DNA of 64,000 bases, from the NCBI RefSeq assembly GCF_040054535.1, contig NC_090780.1, positions 10,630,501 through 10,694,500 on the forward strand, given 5' to 3'. Under the pieces are notes generated by a model, which was given only the letters and a program-made list of their open reading frames with translations, ran no database searches and was not told the DNA's origin. The translations under genes were made by a program, and so were the position numbers. The stretch is from Antennarius striatus (taxonomy: Eukaryota; Chordata; Actinopteri; Lophiiformes; Antennariidae). This document shows, one piece after another, positions 11,601-24,700 of the stretch. The stretch's first letter is position 1; each line of letters opens with the position of its first letter.

Positions 11601-14600
11601 AGCATGACTACCTGAGTGGAATGTCTTCTGCTTGCAAGTATTTGTTTTCCAGTCAGTTGCTTAGGTAACAGGAACCACAGATTACAGGGATGGGTCCGAC
11701 ACGCCTACCAGAGGTTAGATTGAGTCAGACAGTGGTTTATGACTCTTGATGGGTCGAGTCACCTTGACTGGCACTTTGGGCGCCTCTATGAGTCGTTTTT
11801 GTGAGAAAACGATATTGTTCTTCCCAGCTGAAGAAACTGAAATTGAATAATTTGATGTTCACTGGAAAGTTTATGCTGTAGTTTACGACATACAGTATTA
11901 GGATTTTAACAGCATTTACAGTTCTTGGATAACCTGAGGTCTGACCATCCCAACTGCTTTGTACAAGATCTATTCGTTATAGTCCTGACTTGAAACTCAA
12001 GTTTCATTCATTCATTCATTTGTTAATTTATTAATTTGTTAATTCATTCAACTTCCTGACAGCTTATTCCGCTTTTGCGGGTCACTGGGGCTGCTGGGAC
12101 CTATCCCAGTAGATTAATGGGCGTGAGGCAGGGGACACTCTGAGCGTAACACCAGTGCGCTGCGGAATTATTACTATTATTATTATTGTTGTTATTGTTA
12201 CTATTGTTATTATTATTTTTGTTACTTATTACTACTACTGCTACTACTATTACCATTATTACAATTATTATTACAATAAAAGTTAAACAGCAGTTATTAG
12301 TCATTTGTTCCAAACATCTCGCTACTTCCAATTTTATGTTTGTTGTATAAAAGGATATCCCTGGATGCTCCTGGCTCCAAAGATCCCAACTGTTGTGGGA
12401 ACAGGAAGTAAAGTGAGATGAGGTGGAATGCTGACTGACACAAATAAGCAGGTTGTCCTTGGTCTGAGTCAAAGGGTGCGGAGCAAGTCGACAGTTGGCG
12501 CATGAGGGTGGTTAGTTTCGTGGCCGCTTAGTTAGGTGTGGAGTGTAATTTAGTCAAGAGGATTAGTGGAGCAACAGGACAGCTGTTAGCCAATGACATG
12601 CCCCGCTTTGCCTCCCTTTGCTCTTTCATCCGGTTGTTAACACACGCAACGAGCTCCCTAATCCATGTTCCCACTCATTAGAACAATGGGCCAACACAAA
12701 GAGCAAAAAACAGATTCAATTAACAGATGCACTGGTGCGTTACATTCAGCCCTTTTCAAATTGTGTTTTAGTCACAAAGAAAAGCGCTGGACAATCAGAA
12801 GAAAAAGTTCCAATTACCAGCAACCATTAAGGATGGTTGAATACAAGTTTTGGATCAAATAAAAATAGTTATTCAGCCATTTATGTAGATTAAAAGGTGT
12901 ATCTTCAAAGACATGGTAAAAACTTCAAACCAATCATGAGAATCCAGCATTATTTAACAAAAGATTGCATTAATGTGTGCATTCTTGCTTTGCACACTTG
13001 CCACCATGTGCAAGCTGAGTAATACAACATATTTATGGCACAGCTCTGTCCAATCTCGGGAGACAATAGATGAATAGGGCTGAAGTTTCTTTAGTACGTG
13101 ACAGAGGTCCTGCTGCCACAGCTCAAAATGAAATGGGCTGGCCCCCTTTTCTTGTGCGAAAAGACTTCAGCTACACCCCCACAGCCGCCAAGTGGCTCCC
13201 TAGAGAGAAGTTCTGTTGGTGCTCCAGACCTTTGCACCATCCCCCCAGCCACCCATCTATTCATCTTCATCCCTCCTACTCAAACTCAACCTGCTCCTTC
13301 TCCAGTGAGGCGATACTTGAAGTGCAAAGGTCCTTCTGCCTGGGCGTTGAAGTAACACTGCCACGTCTTCAGCACAGGGTTCACTCAACCTTTTCTCACC
13401 TTCAGGGGCCAGATGAAAGCCTTCATCCATGGGAAATAGCAGAGTGAGAGCAGAGATAGATTTTGTTCAAAACCATTCTATTAGAGTTTGTTACTGTGCT
13501 GAAGCTCTTAAGCGCCCAACAAACTGTGTGAGTGTTTCACAGATACTGAAAATCATTCTCTTCTCTGGCAGCTTTTTCCCTTTCCCAATTCTCTTGTCCT
13601 CTTAACTATTCAACCTCGAATGTTGTAATTGGCCACAAGTCTCAGGAGTTAGAAAAAGGAAGGAAGAACGGGAGGAAATGTGGTCTTCCAGACTGAAGTA
13701 CAGCTCTTGCATCCTGGTTCTGTCCACTCTGCACATTCATTAACCCCCCATGCCCTGGAAGGCTGTTTATCTGTGCGCTCAAACGTCCATGGTGACACCG
13801 TGCTACCATTATCCAAGGTGCCACTTCCTTTGGCAAAAACATGATTATCATCAGCCAAACATTATGAATGGAGAGTTCACAGCGGAAAGGCAGATCAGAT
13901 CACCTGATGGATTTAATGCCCTGCTGTTATCCGGTTGATGCTGAAAGTGCGACCTGAGATCAGGCCTCCAGCCGAAAAAGGCAAGTGGAGGCAGATCCTG
14001 CAGGGAAATCCCTGTTCATTCCTCTGCATTCAAAGACTCCATGATTATAGGTTACTCACAACAAATGCTTCCTGTCAAGTGGAAAGGGCTGGTAATACAG
14101 AGACAGCTTTATTTTGATCAGCAGTTCCTTCCTGTGTTTGTCTGTTTCACAGTCAATCCTGTATGACACGATTAAACTGAAGCACATCTTGTTTCTCTCA
14201 CACAGCGTGCAAACCAGGATACTTCAAGCCGAAGGCGTCAACCAAATTTTGTCAAGTTTGTCCTGATAACACTAAGCCCTCCAAGTCCGGTGCCACTGAA
14301 TGCCAATGTGAGGAGGGTTTCTTCCGTTCCCCCTCAGACCCTCCTACATCCGCTTGTTCTGGTAACAACACTTCCTGTGTTATTACTGTTACTATTACAA
14401 CATCCATGTTCAGCTCATTAGAGGCAGGTCAGACGATCAGGATAACCATTCTGTATCATCTGCTTTCTTCCCCAGCTCCACCCAGTGCACCTCGTGACCT
14501 GACCTCCACCACCCTTTCAGCAGAGGGCAAGCTGCAGCTGTTCTGGAGCCCACCACTGATGACGGGGGGCCGCAGCGACCTCACCTACAGCGTGGTGTGC

Positions 14601-17600
14601 AATCGCTGTGATGGGGCCTTGTGCATCCCCTGTGGGGAGAAGATCATTTTTGAGCCAGGTCCTGCAGACCTGAAAGACACCACGGTCGTTGTTACCGAAC
14701 TGGACTCCCATCTCAACTACACCTTCACTGTGGAGACTCACAGTGGGGTATCCCACTTTAGTACTGAGAAGCCCACTGCAACCATCACCACTGCTCTGGA
14801 CTATACTGGTGAGCTTCATCACACTGAATATGATTCAACCTTGTCTTTTTCTTCTACTCAGGTAGACTTTCCTACTTTATTGGTTGGACTCAAACAAACC
14901 ACAAAACCATTTGTAAGACTAACATTGAAAATGCAAAATGTTTTTTATTTTGTTCCTACTTTCTTAAAAGTTGGGAACATGGGAATCCTTTCCCTGTGTC
15001 CTAGTGTTCTCTTTGTTGAAACATAAAATTCTTTACTGTGAGACAAATGGTTCTCACTCAGATGACCTAAGTTTGAATTCTGTTACATGTTTAATAATTT
15101 AGTAAAATTTCTGCTAGTTTTAAGGTGACGGCCAGGGGTAAAACATAATTCATTAAGTGACATATTTTCTCTGGCCCTGGTCTTGTTCTTGTTATTCAGA
15201 CGTCCCCCCTGCCTAACCCTTCTCCTTCCTACAGAGCAATGAATCTGTGGTTTAGTCATGCTTCTCAGCCCAAGTCTTTGATTTTTAATAGCACTAGTTT
15301 GCAATTTTCTGTAATTGACTTCAGACATGTCATCTCTTTGTAAATAAATTTAATTTATCTAAAACATGAAAAAATTTGAAACATGAAGGCAGTCATTTAG
15401 ATCACACTATCAGTGTATTAAGTATGTTTCTAACTGTCAAAAAGAGAGTGGAGCTCCAGGCCCACGGCACAATGTGTAAATTAAAGAACTGGTAAAATGT
15501 TTAGATTGTATGACACTGTCAAAAGTCTTTTGAGTTTAATGTGTTTTTACTCACCCACTGAGTCCCAAAGGCTTTCATTCTCAAAAGTCCTCTCTAAAGC
15601 CCATGATTACTCACTAACTGTTACTTTGCTTTCCGTCTCTCACCGACCGTTAGATCCCCCCAAGGTGACGTTGATCCATCTGGATGATCGCAGCGCCACC
15701 AGTCTGACTCTGTCCTGGACTTTGTCTCACCGGCCTCCAGCCCACATCAATCACCGCTATGAGCTTATGTACCGCAGAAAAGTAAGATGGAGTGCTTTGT
15801 GCCCCTTTGTGTTTCTTTCCCCCATTCAGAGTTCAGGCTGTGTTTTGACATTTCCTAAGGTGTTCTGCTTAAAAAATATCCTAATTTCTCTTTTCCATGT
15901 GCAGGATGATGATGTTGACCGGGATGTGACCACCTACACAGTCCTGATTTTGGAGAAAACTTCAGTCCAGATTAATGACCTTACCCCAGACACTACTTAT
16001 ATGTTCAGAGTCCAGGCAATAAGTCTTGAAGGAAACCCTGGTAGCTATAGTCTGGAGCACGAGTTCCATACGTCCCCATTAGGTACAAGCGGCCTCCACA
16101 TCTGCTAAAGATGAAACACATACTTAAATATCTTTTTGTATAAACTTTTCTTTGACAGACCCGATATCATAAATGCTTTTCTCTTTGTGATTTCCCAGCT
16201 GAATCTCAGGTACAGAACAACACCACCCTTGTGATGGCTGTAGTATTTGGAATCGTGGTTATTCTGCTCACTGTGGTGGCCGTCCTGCTCTTTCGTAAAC
16301 GGTTAGTAATCACATAAATGTTTTCTACCTGCAGACCATATGTGCCACAAACGTAAGCCCGTTCTCGTGGACGGTTTATCAGTAATAGCCAGTGTCAGAC
16401 ATGAATACAGCCTTAGTCTTTGTTAGCATAGACTGACCTGCACTTACTAAAAGCTAGTCTTTATTCTATTTAGCTCAGTAGTGATTATTCATGCTTTTCT
16501 CCAAGGAGGCTGAGCTCTCGGGGGAGGGGTGGACCTGAGGATCCATACTTTTCGTCAGGTGAGAAAACAACAAATAGTAACACAGTACTATTTGGAGATG
16601 AATCCATATTTGTAGCATAATACTTTTTTTGTTTTTTCTCTTTAGATCAGCTCAAGCCTCTGAAGACTTACGTCGACCCACACATGTATGAGGACCCTAA
16701 CATCGCCATCCAGAAGTTTGTCACTGAAATTGACCCGAGTGCCATCAGCAAACAAAAAGTGATTGGTGTTGGTAAGTGTTATTAAATCCACCTACCTTTC
16801 ATTTAATGAAATCCCCGAGTGAACTTTGTGACATTTCCTCCTATTGTCCTTTTCTTCTATAGGAGAGTTTGGGGAAGTTTTTCGTGGTTTGATGAAGACT
16901 TCTGGGAGAGGAGAGGTGGCGGTGGCGATTAAGACCCTGAAACCAGGGTACTCTGAAAAGCAGAGGCAGGACTTCTTGAGTGAGGCCAGCATCATGGGCC
17001 AGTTTTCACATCCAAATATCATCCGCCTGGAGGGAGTTGTGACTAAATGTGAGTCATGACCTCAGAGAAACAGCTCTCCCAACTTGTTTGCATCACATAC
17101 TTGTATCTAAAATAACTTTTGGTTTGAATTTTCAGTCAAACACATCATGATTGTGACAGAATACATGGAGAATGGAGCTCTTGACTTATATTTGAAGGTA
17201 GGTGCCTCTATTTTGAACCTGACACCCAATGGAACTTAATATATCTGGTTCTCAGAATTTGTTTTCCTTGTAGACTACATGTATTTTTGTAATCCATACA
17301 TTGAATTGTATGAATTGAATCAAGATGTTATAGGATCATGTCTTGGTTGAGCACAGTGACTTCCTTAAAAACTTGTTTTCAAGTAGCAGAGTTCCCACAA
17401 AGTCCCTCTGCCCAACCAGGAAATAGTCTAGCATATGACCCCAAAGAAAAACCCCAACATGTTCCATACCAGAGAAGTTCTTTTAAATCAATGTCTTTTT
17501 CCTTTAGGACCGCGATGGAGAGATCCCATCATATCAACTTGTGGGGATGCTGCGTGGGATAGCTGCTGGCATGAAATACCTTTCTGACATGAGCTATGTT

Positions 17601-19747
17601 CACCGTGACCTGGCAGCAAGAAATGTTCTGGTTAATAGCAATCTGGAATGTAAAGTGTCTGATTTTGGGCTGTCGCGTGTGCTGGAGGATGACGCTGAGG
17701 GCACCTACACTACAAAAGTAAGTCTGAACGTCACAAAAAAGCAACAGAGAATGACCTCTGTGTTTCTTTTTCTGTGATTTCTATGACTCTATAATCTGAA
17801 GTGTGTTTCTCAGCACCTTTATGTTTCGACTCCCTTCAGCCATTAAGTATGATTTGTTAATTTTTTTTGTTCTGTCAGGGAGGTAAAATCCCCATCCGGT
17901 GGACGGCCCCTGAAGCCATTGCTTATAGGAAATTCACTTCGGCTAGCGACGTGTGGAGCTTTGGAATTGTCATGTGGGAAGTCATGGCATTCGGAGAACG
18001 ACCCTACTGGGACATGAGCAACCATGAGGTAAGTTTCACCTGTCATATCATCTCTCCAACTCTTAATGGTTGAGATGAAGGATTGTTCTGGCCTGTGTGT
18101 TTCAGACGTTAATGTGTATTACTGCTTGAGAGTCTGTGCTACGTAGGTGGTGATGGATTGCTGCCTGAACTCCAGCATAGTTTCCCATCGCTGTCTTTGC
18201 TGTTAAGGTCAACATAGGAGCGCCACAGCATGAATGTTCTCGAGATCCAAGAACTGCCTTTGCTCTGTTCTCGTCAGGTCATGAAGGCCATCAACGAGGC
18301 CTTCAGGCTTCCTGCACCGATGGACTGCCCATCCGCCATCTACCAACTCATGCTCCAGTGCTGGCAGCATGACCGCTCCAAACGACCTCGCTTCTCAGAC
18401 ATTGTCAACATTATAGACAAGCTGATTAGAAGCCCAGAATCTTTGAAAACCATCGCTGACTTTGACCCACGGTATTTTTTTTTTTTTTTAAACATTTAAA
18501 GTAAATGAGATTAAATTAGAAGAAAAACACGAGTAGTTTAGAAATAATTTCAGGAAAAATAAACATAGGGCAGCAGATGTCTCAGATGTAGGGCGATTAA
18601 AATCATAGGCTTCATCTGTCCACACATGTAAATCAACAAAGATAAAATCAAGCAAACATGCCAGCATGTCATTTGTTGTTATATGATCTGTACAAAAAGT
18701 AAGTGTTGAAAAGGTAATTTATGTTACGGCCATTACATGACTTGGGCAGCGAGTCCCTTGAGTATCTTATGAGCCAAGAAACAGTCCCACATGTGGCGTG
18801 TATAAAATTATATTTACATTGAGACTTTAAGTATGTAATAAATTCTGTGGGGAAAGATGTGCCTGTACTACAGGAGAGTGTTTCTCCTCTATTTTAAAAT
18901 CATATCCATTTCCTATTTTTCTTTGACCAAAGCATGTGTAGAAGAATCTGTTGGAAAATGATCTTATCGCACATAAGTAATGCAAGTGTTGTTCCTCACA
19001 GCGTGTCCATCCGCCTGCCCAGCACCAGCGGCTGTGACGGCACCATGTTCAGATCGGTGCCGGAGTGGCTGGAGTCCATCAAAATGAGCCAGTACAACGA
19101 AAGCTTCGCTCGTGCCGGGATCACAAACATGGAGCAGGTGTTCGCCTTAAGGCATGAGTAAGTGCATACATGTCACAGATGCAGCGCTGCCACGCCGAGC
19201 CCACTTATCCAGCATGTGCTCACATTTGTAGTAAGACAGTGAAAGTATTGAGGTCTCAGCTTGAACATTTGTTATCCAGTGTATGGGTGCAGAAATACTC
19301 CACTCTGCCTCTGCTCAAGTCATTCCTCTCATTCTTTACTGCCATAACATAAAGGTTTATAACGTTTATATGTAAATTTAGTCAGTGAACATTTTATTAT
19401 TCTTATATTTTGACCATTTTACATTACAGGTACTTTAATTGATTTTTAAGTTTTTATTTATTATCTGATGAGGATAATGTTCTTTTTCAATTTAGAAGTT
19501 GCTCAACAAACTTTCCTGGATGTCCGTAAACATAGTTAGAGATCACTGCTCTGTAAAGACTGCTGTGATCTATACATGTGAGACAGACTATTTTGTTTTT
19601 AGCACGTTCAAAAGGTATCATTTATCTTCTGCTTTCAGAGACATCAGAAATATTGGTGTACGGTTGCCCGGTCACATGAAGAGGATAGCGTACAGTATTC
19701 TGGGTTTGAAAGATGAGACCAGCTCCCTCAGCGTGTTTGCAGTGTGA
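7611..19747 (+). CDS. epha2: Ephrin type-A receptor 2 (receptor tyrosine kinase), 17 exons
   Basis: Eph receptors bind membrane-tethered ephrins and signal through a cytoplasmic kinase to control adhesion and repulsion. Exons: 7611-7686, 8461-8528, 10105-10741, 14206-14361, 14476-14808, 15654-15781, 15905-16082, 16199-16301, 16506-16558, 16646-16771, 16863-17048, 17136-17197, 17508-17717, 17879-18028, 18278-18471, 19002-19157, 19639-19747. All phases agree and give 974 aa (human EPHA2 976). Visible in order: signal peptide (1-25), ligand-binding domain with DNWLRT, Cys-rich region (about 190-320), two FN3 domains, transmembrane segment (about 535-557), juxtamembrane tyrosines Y586 and Y592, glycine loop GVGEFG, K642 of VAIK, HRD at 734-736, DFG at 754-756, SAM domain (about 900-970), and a C-terminal VFAV that may bind PDZ domains. 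The [10 protein letters not shown] segment before SAM is typical of EPHA2. Teleosts often have two copies; which one this is cannot be told. Confidence 0.96.
8591..8670. repeat. (TATC)n microsatellite in epha2 intron 2
   Basis: About 20 TATC units run with one TTTATC variant. It directly follows TTTCCTGTGGGAAATC, similar to the 3' tails of fish LINEs and SINEs, so it may be the tail of an old insertion. Confidence 0.9.
12003..12165 (-). mobile_element. SINE 3' fragment in epha2 intron 3
   Basis: It begins with ATTCATTCATTC and contains GCTTATTCCGCTTTTGCGGGTC and GGGACCTATCCCAG. This is the antisense of the '..GGGATAGGCTCCAGC..' 3' half of the SINE type that is complete at 22660-22906. An (ATT)n tract follows to about 12285. 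Confidence 0.65.
12166..12285. repeat. (ATT)n-type microsatellite
   Basis: Degenerate TTA/TTG/TAC trinucleotide tract within epha2 intron 3, adjoining the SINE fragment. Confidence 0.8.
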
Positions 19748-20389
19748 TCTAAGCATTCCTCCAAATCAAAGTGCACTGAACGACCATGGCATTTCAATCA
19801 TGGACAAGGAGGACTGAAGTGTGGGATGAAACTGAGCTATGCCGTCATGTTTTTTCTTTTTGTGGAGCATGTGGCGTGACTGAAGCCACTCAGAAAGGAC
19901 TGAGATGAAAAACACTTATGTACTTTATGATAACATGAGATAATTTATCTTTAAGTATAAATATTTTCTACTATGAACATAAATCAAATTATGTGATGTA
20001 GTAAATTAAAAGAATATATATGCAAAATGTGAGACAATGTATGAATGGGTTGACTTTTAGTTCTGAATGACTGAAATGTTTTCTGCTTTGTGTGATCAGA
20101 GAGTTGTTCTTCTAAGCACTCACTTTGTCCTACCAGTGTGTCTGTTTGTTTTTTACAGTTATGATCGGTGAGACTTACTTTGGATTTTGGAATGTTTTTT
20201 CCACTCAGGGCAAGAATCATATATAATGTTTTGTAGTCTCTGGATCACATTTTCCAATACGTGTTTACATATGTCTTAAACAACTGTCCAATCTTTATTT
20301 AATATTTATTTTATTGTATATTTATGTAATTTGTTACATGAGAAATAACATTCCTGGTGCATGTTTGCCAGGCTCTATTTCTGTATTAA

Positions 20390-20395
20390 AATAAA
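20390..20395 (+). terminator. epha2: epha2 polyadenylation signal
   Basis: AATAAA lies 640 bases after the epha2 stop codon in A/T-rich sequence with no intervening gene. It is the first canonical hexamer in a plausible 3' end context. Confidence 0.55.
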
Positions 20396-20469
20396 ATATG
20401 TTGCCTTGTGACTGAACCACTTCCTTCCATTTTGTAGTTATTTTAATTTGTCTAAACTGACACTGTTGG

Positions 20470-20640
20470 ATGAATAGCAGCTGCCAATTAGGTGACAGGA
20501 ACATTATCCACTCACCTAAAGGTTGGTGGTTCCAGGCCCAGTGTCCATGTCGATGCATCCTTAAGTAAGGCGCTTGCACCCCATGTTCCATTAGGTTACC
20601 CACTGTTGTCCACTGTTCCTCAGAGGTGAGTCCAATACAG
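20470..20640 (+). mobile_element. SINE remnant with B-box-like segment
   Basis: It contains AGGTTGGTGGTTCCAGGCCC (pol III B-box-like) followed by GTCGATGCATCCTTAAGTAAGGCGCTTGCACCCC. This matches the body of a widespread fish tRNA-derived SINE type. The A-box part is poorly preserved. Confidence 0.55.
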
Positions 20641-22647
20641 ATGATGTGGTATTAAAAAAGCAAATGAAATCAAACTCTTCATCTGGCAACCACCAGCAGG
20701 TTGCCATTTTTGCTTTGTGATGAAATGCCTTCACAGCTATAAGATGGAATGCTAAGGAATTTGTTAGGGCCTCCTCATCCTTTCCACCAGTTGAACTTTT
20801 TTGATCCTTGCTCTTCCTTTTCGTGCCAGCATCAGATCAACAATTCCATTTGCCCCATATTTTCTGTTATGCATTAAAACCTGCAGAATTTTTTTTAAAT
20901 TCCCCTCAAGTTTCAGCTGCAGTTTTCATATTTTCTTACAATGGGAAACAAGGACAAAAGTGATAGATGCACTAAAACTCAAAACTGTAGAAATTACAAC
21001 ATTGCAATACATAAAAAAAATACATAGTCACAAAATAGAAAAATTTAATGTCACCTCTATAGCGTTCTTCTACATCTTTGTTCACTGTACAGTAGATATG
21101 ACATTATAGACTCTCAAGTACAGTTCAGAAATAAAGATGACCTTTACATACTTCCATTAGCACACAAGTCACTTCTACCACAAATACTTGTATTTTAACA
21201 TTGACGTGCTCAACACATGATGACCTAATACTGTGTGTTGACAGAGACTTTTCCATTCACTTTATTTCAGTTTTACTTGTAAGGCACCGGATCATAAAAT
21301 GTTATTAAGGTACTTTCCAGGTAGGCCTGCTCTTATAGACATAAACTTGTCATACATGAGAAAGCACTTTGGCGACAGGGAAGGAATAATGTCTTTTAGC
21401 AGGCAGAAACAGTGAGCACACCCATAATGGGCAGCCCTCTGCTTGGCATTTACAGTAGCTTCACCGGTGAAAATCAAAAACAAAATTTTTAACACAACTT
21501 TTATTTTTTACATTTCTTATCATTTCACACTACTTCTTAACAGAACATGTTTTGGTGATCCAAAGTTGATCAAACTGGTGATTTTGTCATGGTGGAGAAG
21601 AATGTTGCCCCTCGACACAAGCATGCTAAACACCCTTCTGGAAAGATATGTCTTGAAATGGTATTTACTGTTTTATTATTTAAATGGACATTTAGTCATA
21701 AATATGATCTAAATTTGTAATCGAAATTATACAACATAAGTCTATTGTCCAGAAAAAACAGATGATAAAACATTGTGGCAGATAATTATAGACTGTTCTC
21801 TCACACAGAAGCATCACCACACCCTTTCTCATACAAACACTGAGACTCATATGCTCCCAGCCAAGGGAGTGGCCACAAATTTTGTCCTCAATACAATAGA
21901 TCAGCAACAGTTCCATCAAGAATGTCTACAGTCTGTGTCATGGTCTAGTGTGGTTGAATCACTCAGACACAAGCATGCAGTGAGCTGTAAAGAAGTAATT
22001 TGTCATTGACTGGTTAATCAATTAATTTAAAATGAGCTCTCTCGGGTGCTTTCAGTCCGTAGGGTAATTTCCATAAAGATGATCATCCTTTGTACCCAGT
22101 GTGGATGAAGTTTGAAGTAATTTTTCTAAGGGATCAGGAACACTACCTCAGAAAAACCACTTCCTAGATCATATAAATATCAATTGATAGGTATGTAGTA
22201 CTGCTATTAACTTTTAAATTGTAAATTATTTTTGATCTTTATTGTAAATTGTTGAAAAATGTGTTTTGTGCTATTCATATAGTACAAGAAATCTTCAGGT
22301 CACCAAATACTTGTTCGAGCATAGTGAACGTGAGTGAATATTCTCCATAGAATACTTTCATCATACTGTTCAAGACCTGAAAAATGGTACATCCTGAGAC
22401 TGAAAAGAGTCTTGATGTTTGATTTCTGAAGTCCTCAAACTTAAGATATGTCAGAGATAAATATTTGGTGTATTAGCTGCTTAATATTCTTTGTAGTCTG
22501 CACAGGTCCAGATGGCAATAATATTAAAACACTCACTTGAGAAAATAAAATCACTGTAGATATAGCACTGAGTCAAACCTGATGGTCATCTTTAGTTGTT
22601 TACGGAATATTTCAAATTTGCAATAAAGTTGTATAATTGTATAAATG
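20641..22647. other. Intergenic, no gene recognised
   Basis: A/T-rich sequence with short open frames only. No conserved exon, RNA gene or recognisable repeat was seen. Confidence 0.55.
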
Positions 22648-22918
22648 CAATCTAGATCAGGGCGGCACGGCGCAGTGGGTAGCGCTGTCGCCTCACGGCG
22701 GACGCGGGTTCGAGTCCCGCTCTGTGCGGAGCTCTGTGCCCCGTGTCTGCGTGGGTTCTCCGGCTTCCTCCAACCTCCAAAAGCATACACTTATTTGTGT
22801 GTGGCTCCGCTCCCCGCCTCACGCCCTATGCCACTGGGATAGGCTCCAGCTCCCCGTGACCCGCTGCGGCCGATGTAGCGGTGGTAATATGAAAATGACT
22901 GACTGACAATCTAGATCA
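22648..22918 (+). mobile_element. Young tRNA-derived SINE with 12-bp target-site duplications
   Basis: The element at 22660-22906 starts GGCGGCACGGCGCAGTGGGT with an A-box (GTGGGTAGCGC) and a perfect B-box-like GGGTTCGAGTCCCGC. Its 3' half carries GGGATAGGCTCCAGCTCCCC and the tail ends in GACTGACTGA. It is flanked by a perfect 12-base direct repeat, CAATCTAGATCA, at 22648-22659 and 22907-22918. Intact duplications and a clean pol III promoter point to a recent insertion. Confidence 0.85.
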
Positions 22919-23109
22919 AATGTAAACATGAGGACCGGGGCTCCATGAAACATCATCGTGGAGCGTAGCGACATCCAGTGGTTAGAAAAGGAAGTGACTA
23001 ATGAAAAGCGACCCACAGAAGAGTAACCTTGTGCATCTAAATTGTACAGGATCACACATAGCAGAATAATGTCTATTTAAATTGTGACTGATGATTTTGG
23101 GAGAATTTG

Positions 23110-24320
23110 TCATATCAACAAAAAAGGACAGATGGATGGACAGACAGACAGACACTTAATTAATCCCGGAGAATATTGCACATATTCACTGCTCAGGCAT
23201 TACATAGTGAATTAAGACTGGATAAACACCAGGAGAAAAAGAAACACTGACAGCACAAGACATACACTACTACACTAACAGACACATGCAGCACTAACAG
23301 GACATATACTAAACTAAAACTAAAATATAAACAGTATAAAACAAAATAACATAAAATAAAAATAAAAAGTGAAAGTGAAAATAGCTGGAGGCCCACATGG
23401 TAGGTAAGGTACACCCTTCTTACGTTGTAGGGCATGTCACTATCCAATATCACAACATGGCAACTTCTTGGCCCCACTACACTGCAGCACAGGCTAACAT
23501 CCCATCTCCTTCCCTCCATTCAACCCCGTGCTGACCTCGCCACCTACCCCCTGCTCCTCCTGAGAGAGTCATTGTACCCCCTGATGGCATGGGGCACGAA
23601 GGAGGACCTCAGCCTGTCTGTGGAGGCGCTGTGTGAGTGACAGCAGTCTGCCACTGAAGGTGCTTCTCTGCTGGGAGAAGGTGGTGGTGTGTAGGGGGTG
23701 GCTGGTGTTATTCATGATGGCCCTGACTTTGGACATGGTCCTGCTCTCCAGAAGCGTCTCCACAGTCCAGGCTCAGCCCGACACTGAGCCCGCCCTGCGG
23801 ATGAGTCTATCAAGACGGTTCATGTCTCTTTTCCTGGCCCCACCACCCCAACACACAATGGCATATGACAGCACACTGGAGACTACGGACTGATAGAACA
23901 CGAGAAGGAGCTCAGGACAGATGTTGAAGGAGGCCAGCCTCCTCAGGAGTACATCCTGCTCTGCCCCTTCTTGTACACACAGTCCGAGTTGAGTGACCAG
24001 TCCAGTCTGCTGTCTCGCTGCAGTCCCAGGTACTTATACTTTCCTACCACCTCCACTTCACTGCCCTCAATGATCACTGGCTGTGGAGAGGGAGGTGCCC
24101 CCCGGAAGTCCAGCACCATCTCCTTGGTCTTGGAGATGTTGAGCTGGAGCTGGTTCTGTTGGCACCACTCCACGAAGTCAGCCACCAATGCCCTGTACGC
24201 CCCCTCATCACCCTCCTGGATACATGCCACAATCGCAGTGTCATCGGAGTACTTCTATATGTGGCATGTATCTGAGTTGTGCTTGAAGTCCGATGTGTAG
24301 AGGGTGAAGAGAATGGGTGA
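23110..24320 (-). mobile_element. LINE remnant, reverse-transcriptase 3' part and 3' UTR
   Basis: The minus strand encodes the C-terminal part of a non-LTR reverse transcriptase, including FVEWCQQNQLQLNISKTKEM, VDFRG-like residues and YKYLG, then the thumb region with LLLVFYQSVV. Several frameshifts interrupt the frame. Downstream is a short 3' UTR ending in GGGATTAATTAAGTGTCTGTCTGTCTG, the microsatellite-like tail typical of L2/Rex1-type fish LINEs. The 5' part of the element is missing. Confidence 0.8.
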
Positions 24321-24700
24321 TAGCACCTATCACCTAATAAGCCTAACCTGCTGCACGTCCTTCCCATCTCTGTCTCTTTGTCTTGCCAGCCTCTATAGAT
24401 CAGTCTCTCCCTCCTTACTGTCCAACCTAGCATACAAGTCATCATAAGCCCCTTGTTTGGCCTTTGTTACCTCTACCTTCACCTTACGCTACATCTCCCT
24501 GTACTCCTGTCTACTCTCCTCAGTCCTCTCAGTGTCCCACTTCTTCTTAGCTGACCTCTTTCTCTGTATACACTCCTGTACCTCCTCATTCCACCACCAA
24601 GTCTCCTTTCTACTTTCCTTCCACATGACACACCAAGTACTCTCCTACCTGTCTCCCTGATCAAATTAGCTGTAGTTGTCCAGTCATCTGGAGTCTGTCT
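24321..24700 (-). mobile_element. RTE-like LINE fragment, ORF2 middle part
   Basis: The minus strand resembles the linker between endonuclease and reverse transcriptase of RTE/BovB-like elements (ETGRRVLGVSCG, a YRSVYRERG-like segment and a basic RLARQRD-type region), spread over more than one frame. Part of the same element type continues at 26190-26790 in the same orientation, so the two pieces look like one LINE copy split by later events. Confidence 0.6.

Noticed and set aside
13070-13447. 125-codon frame in epha2 intron 3
   Set aside because: It lacks known motifs or exon boundaries and lies between well-defined exons that join without it.
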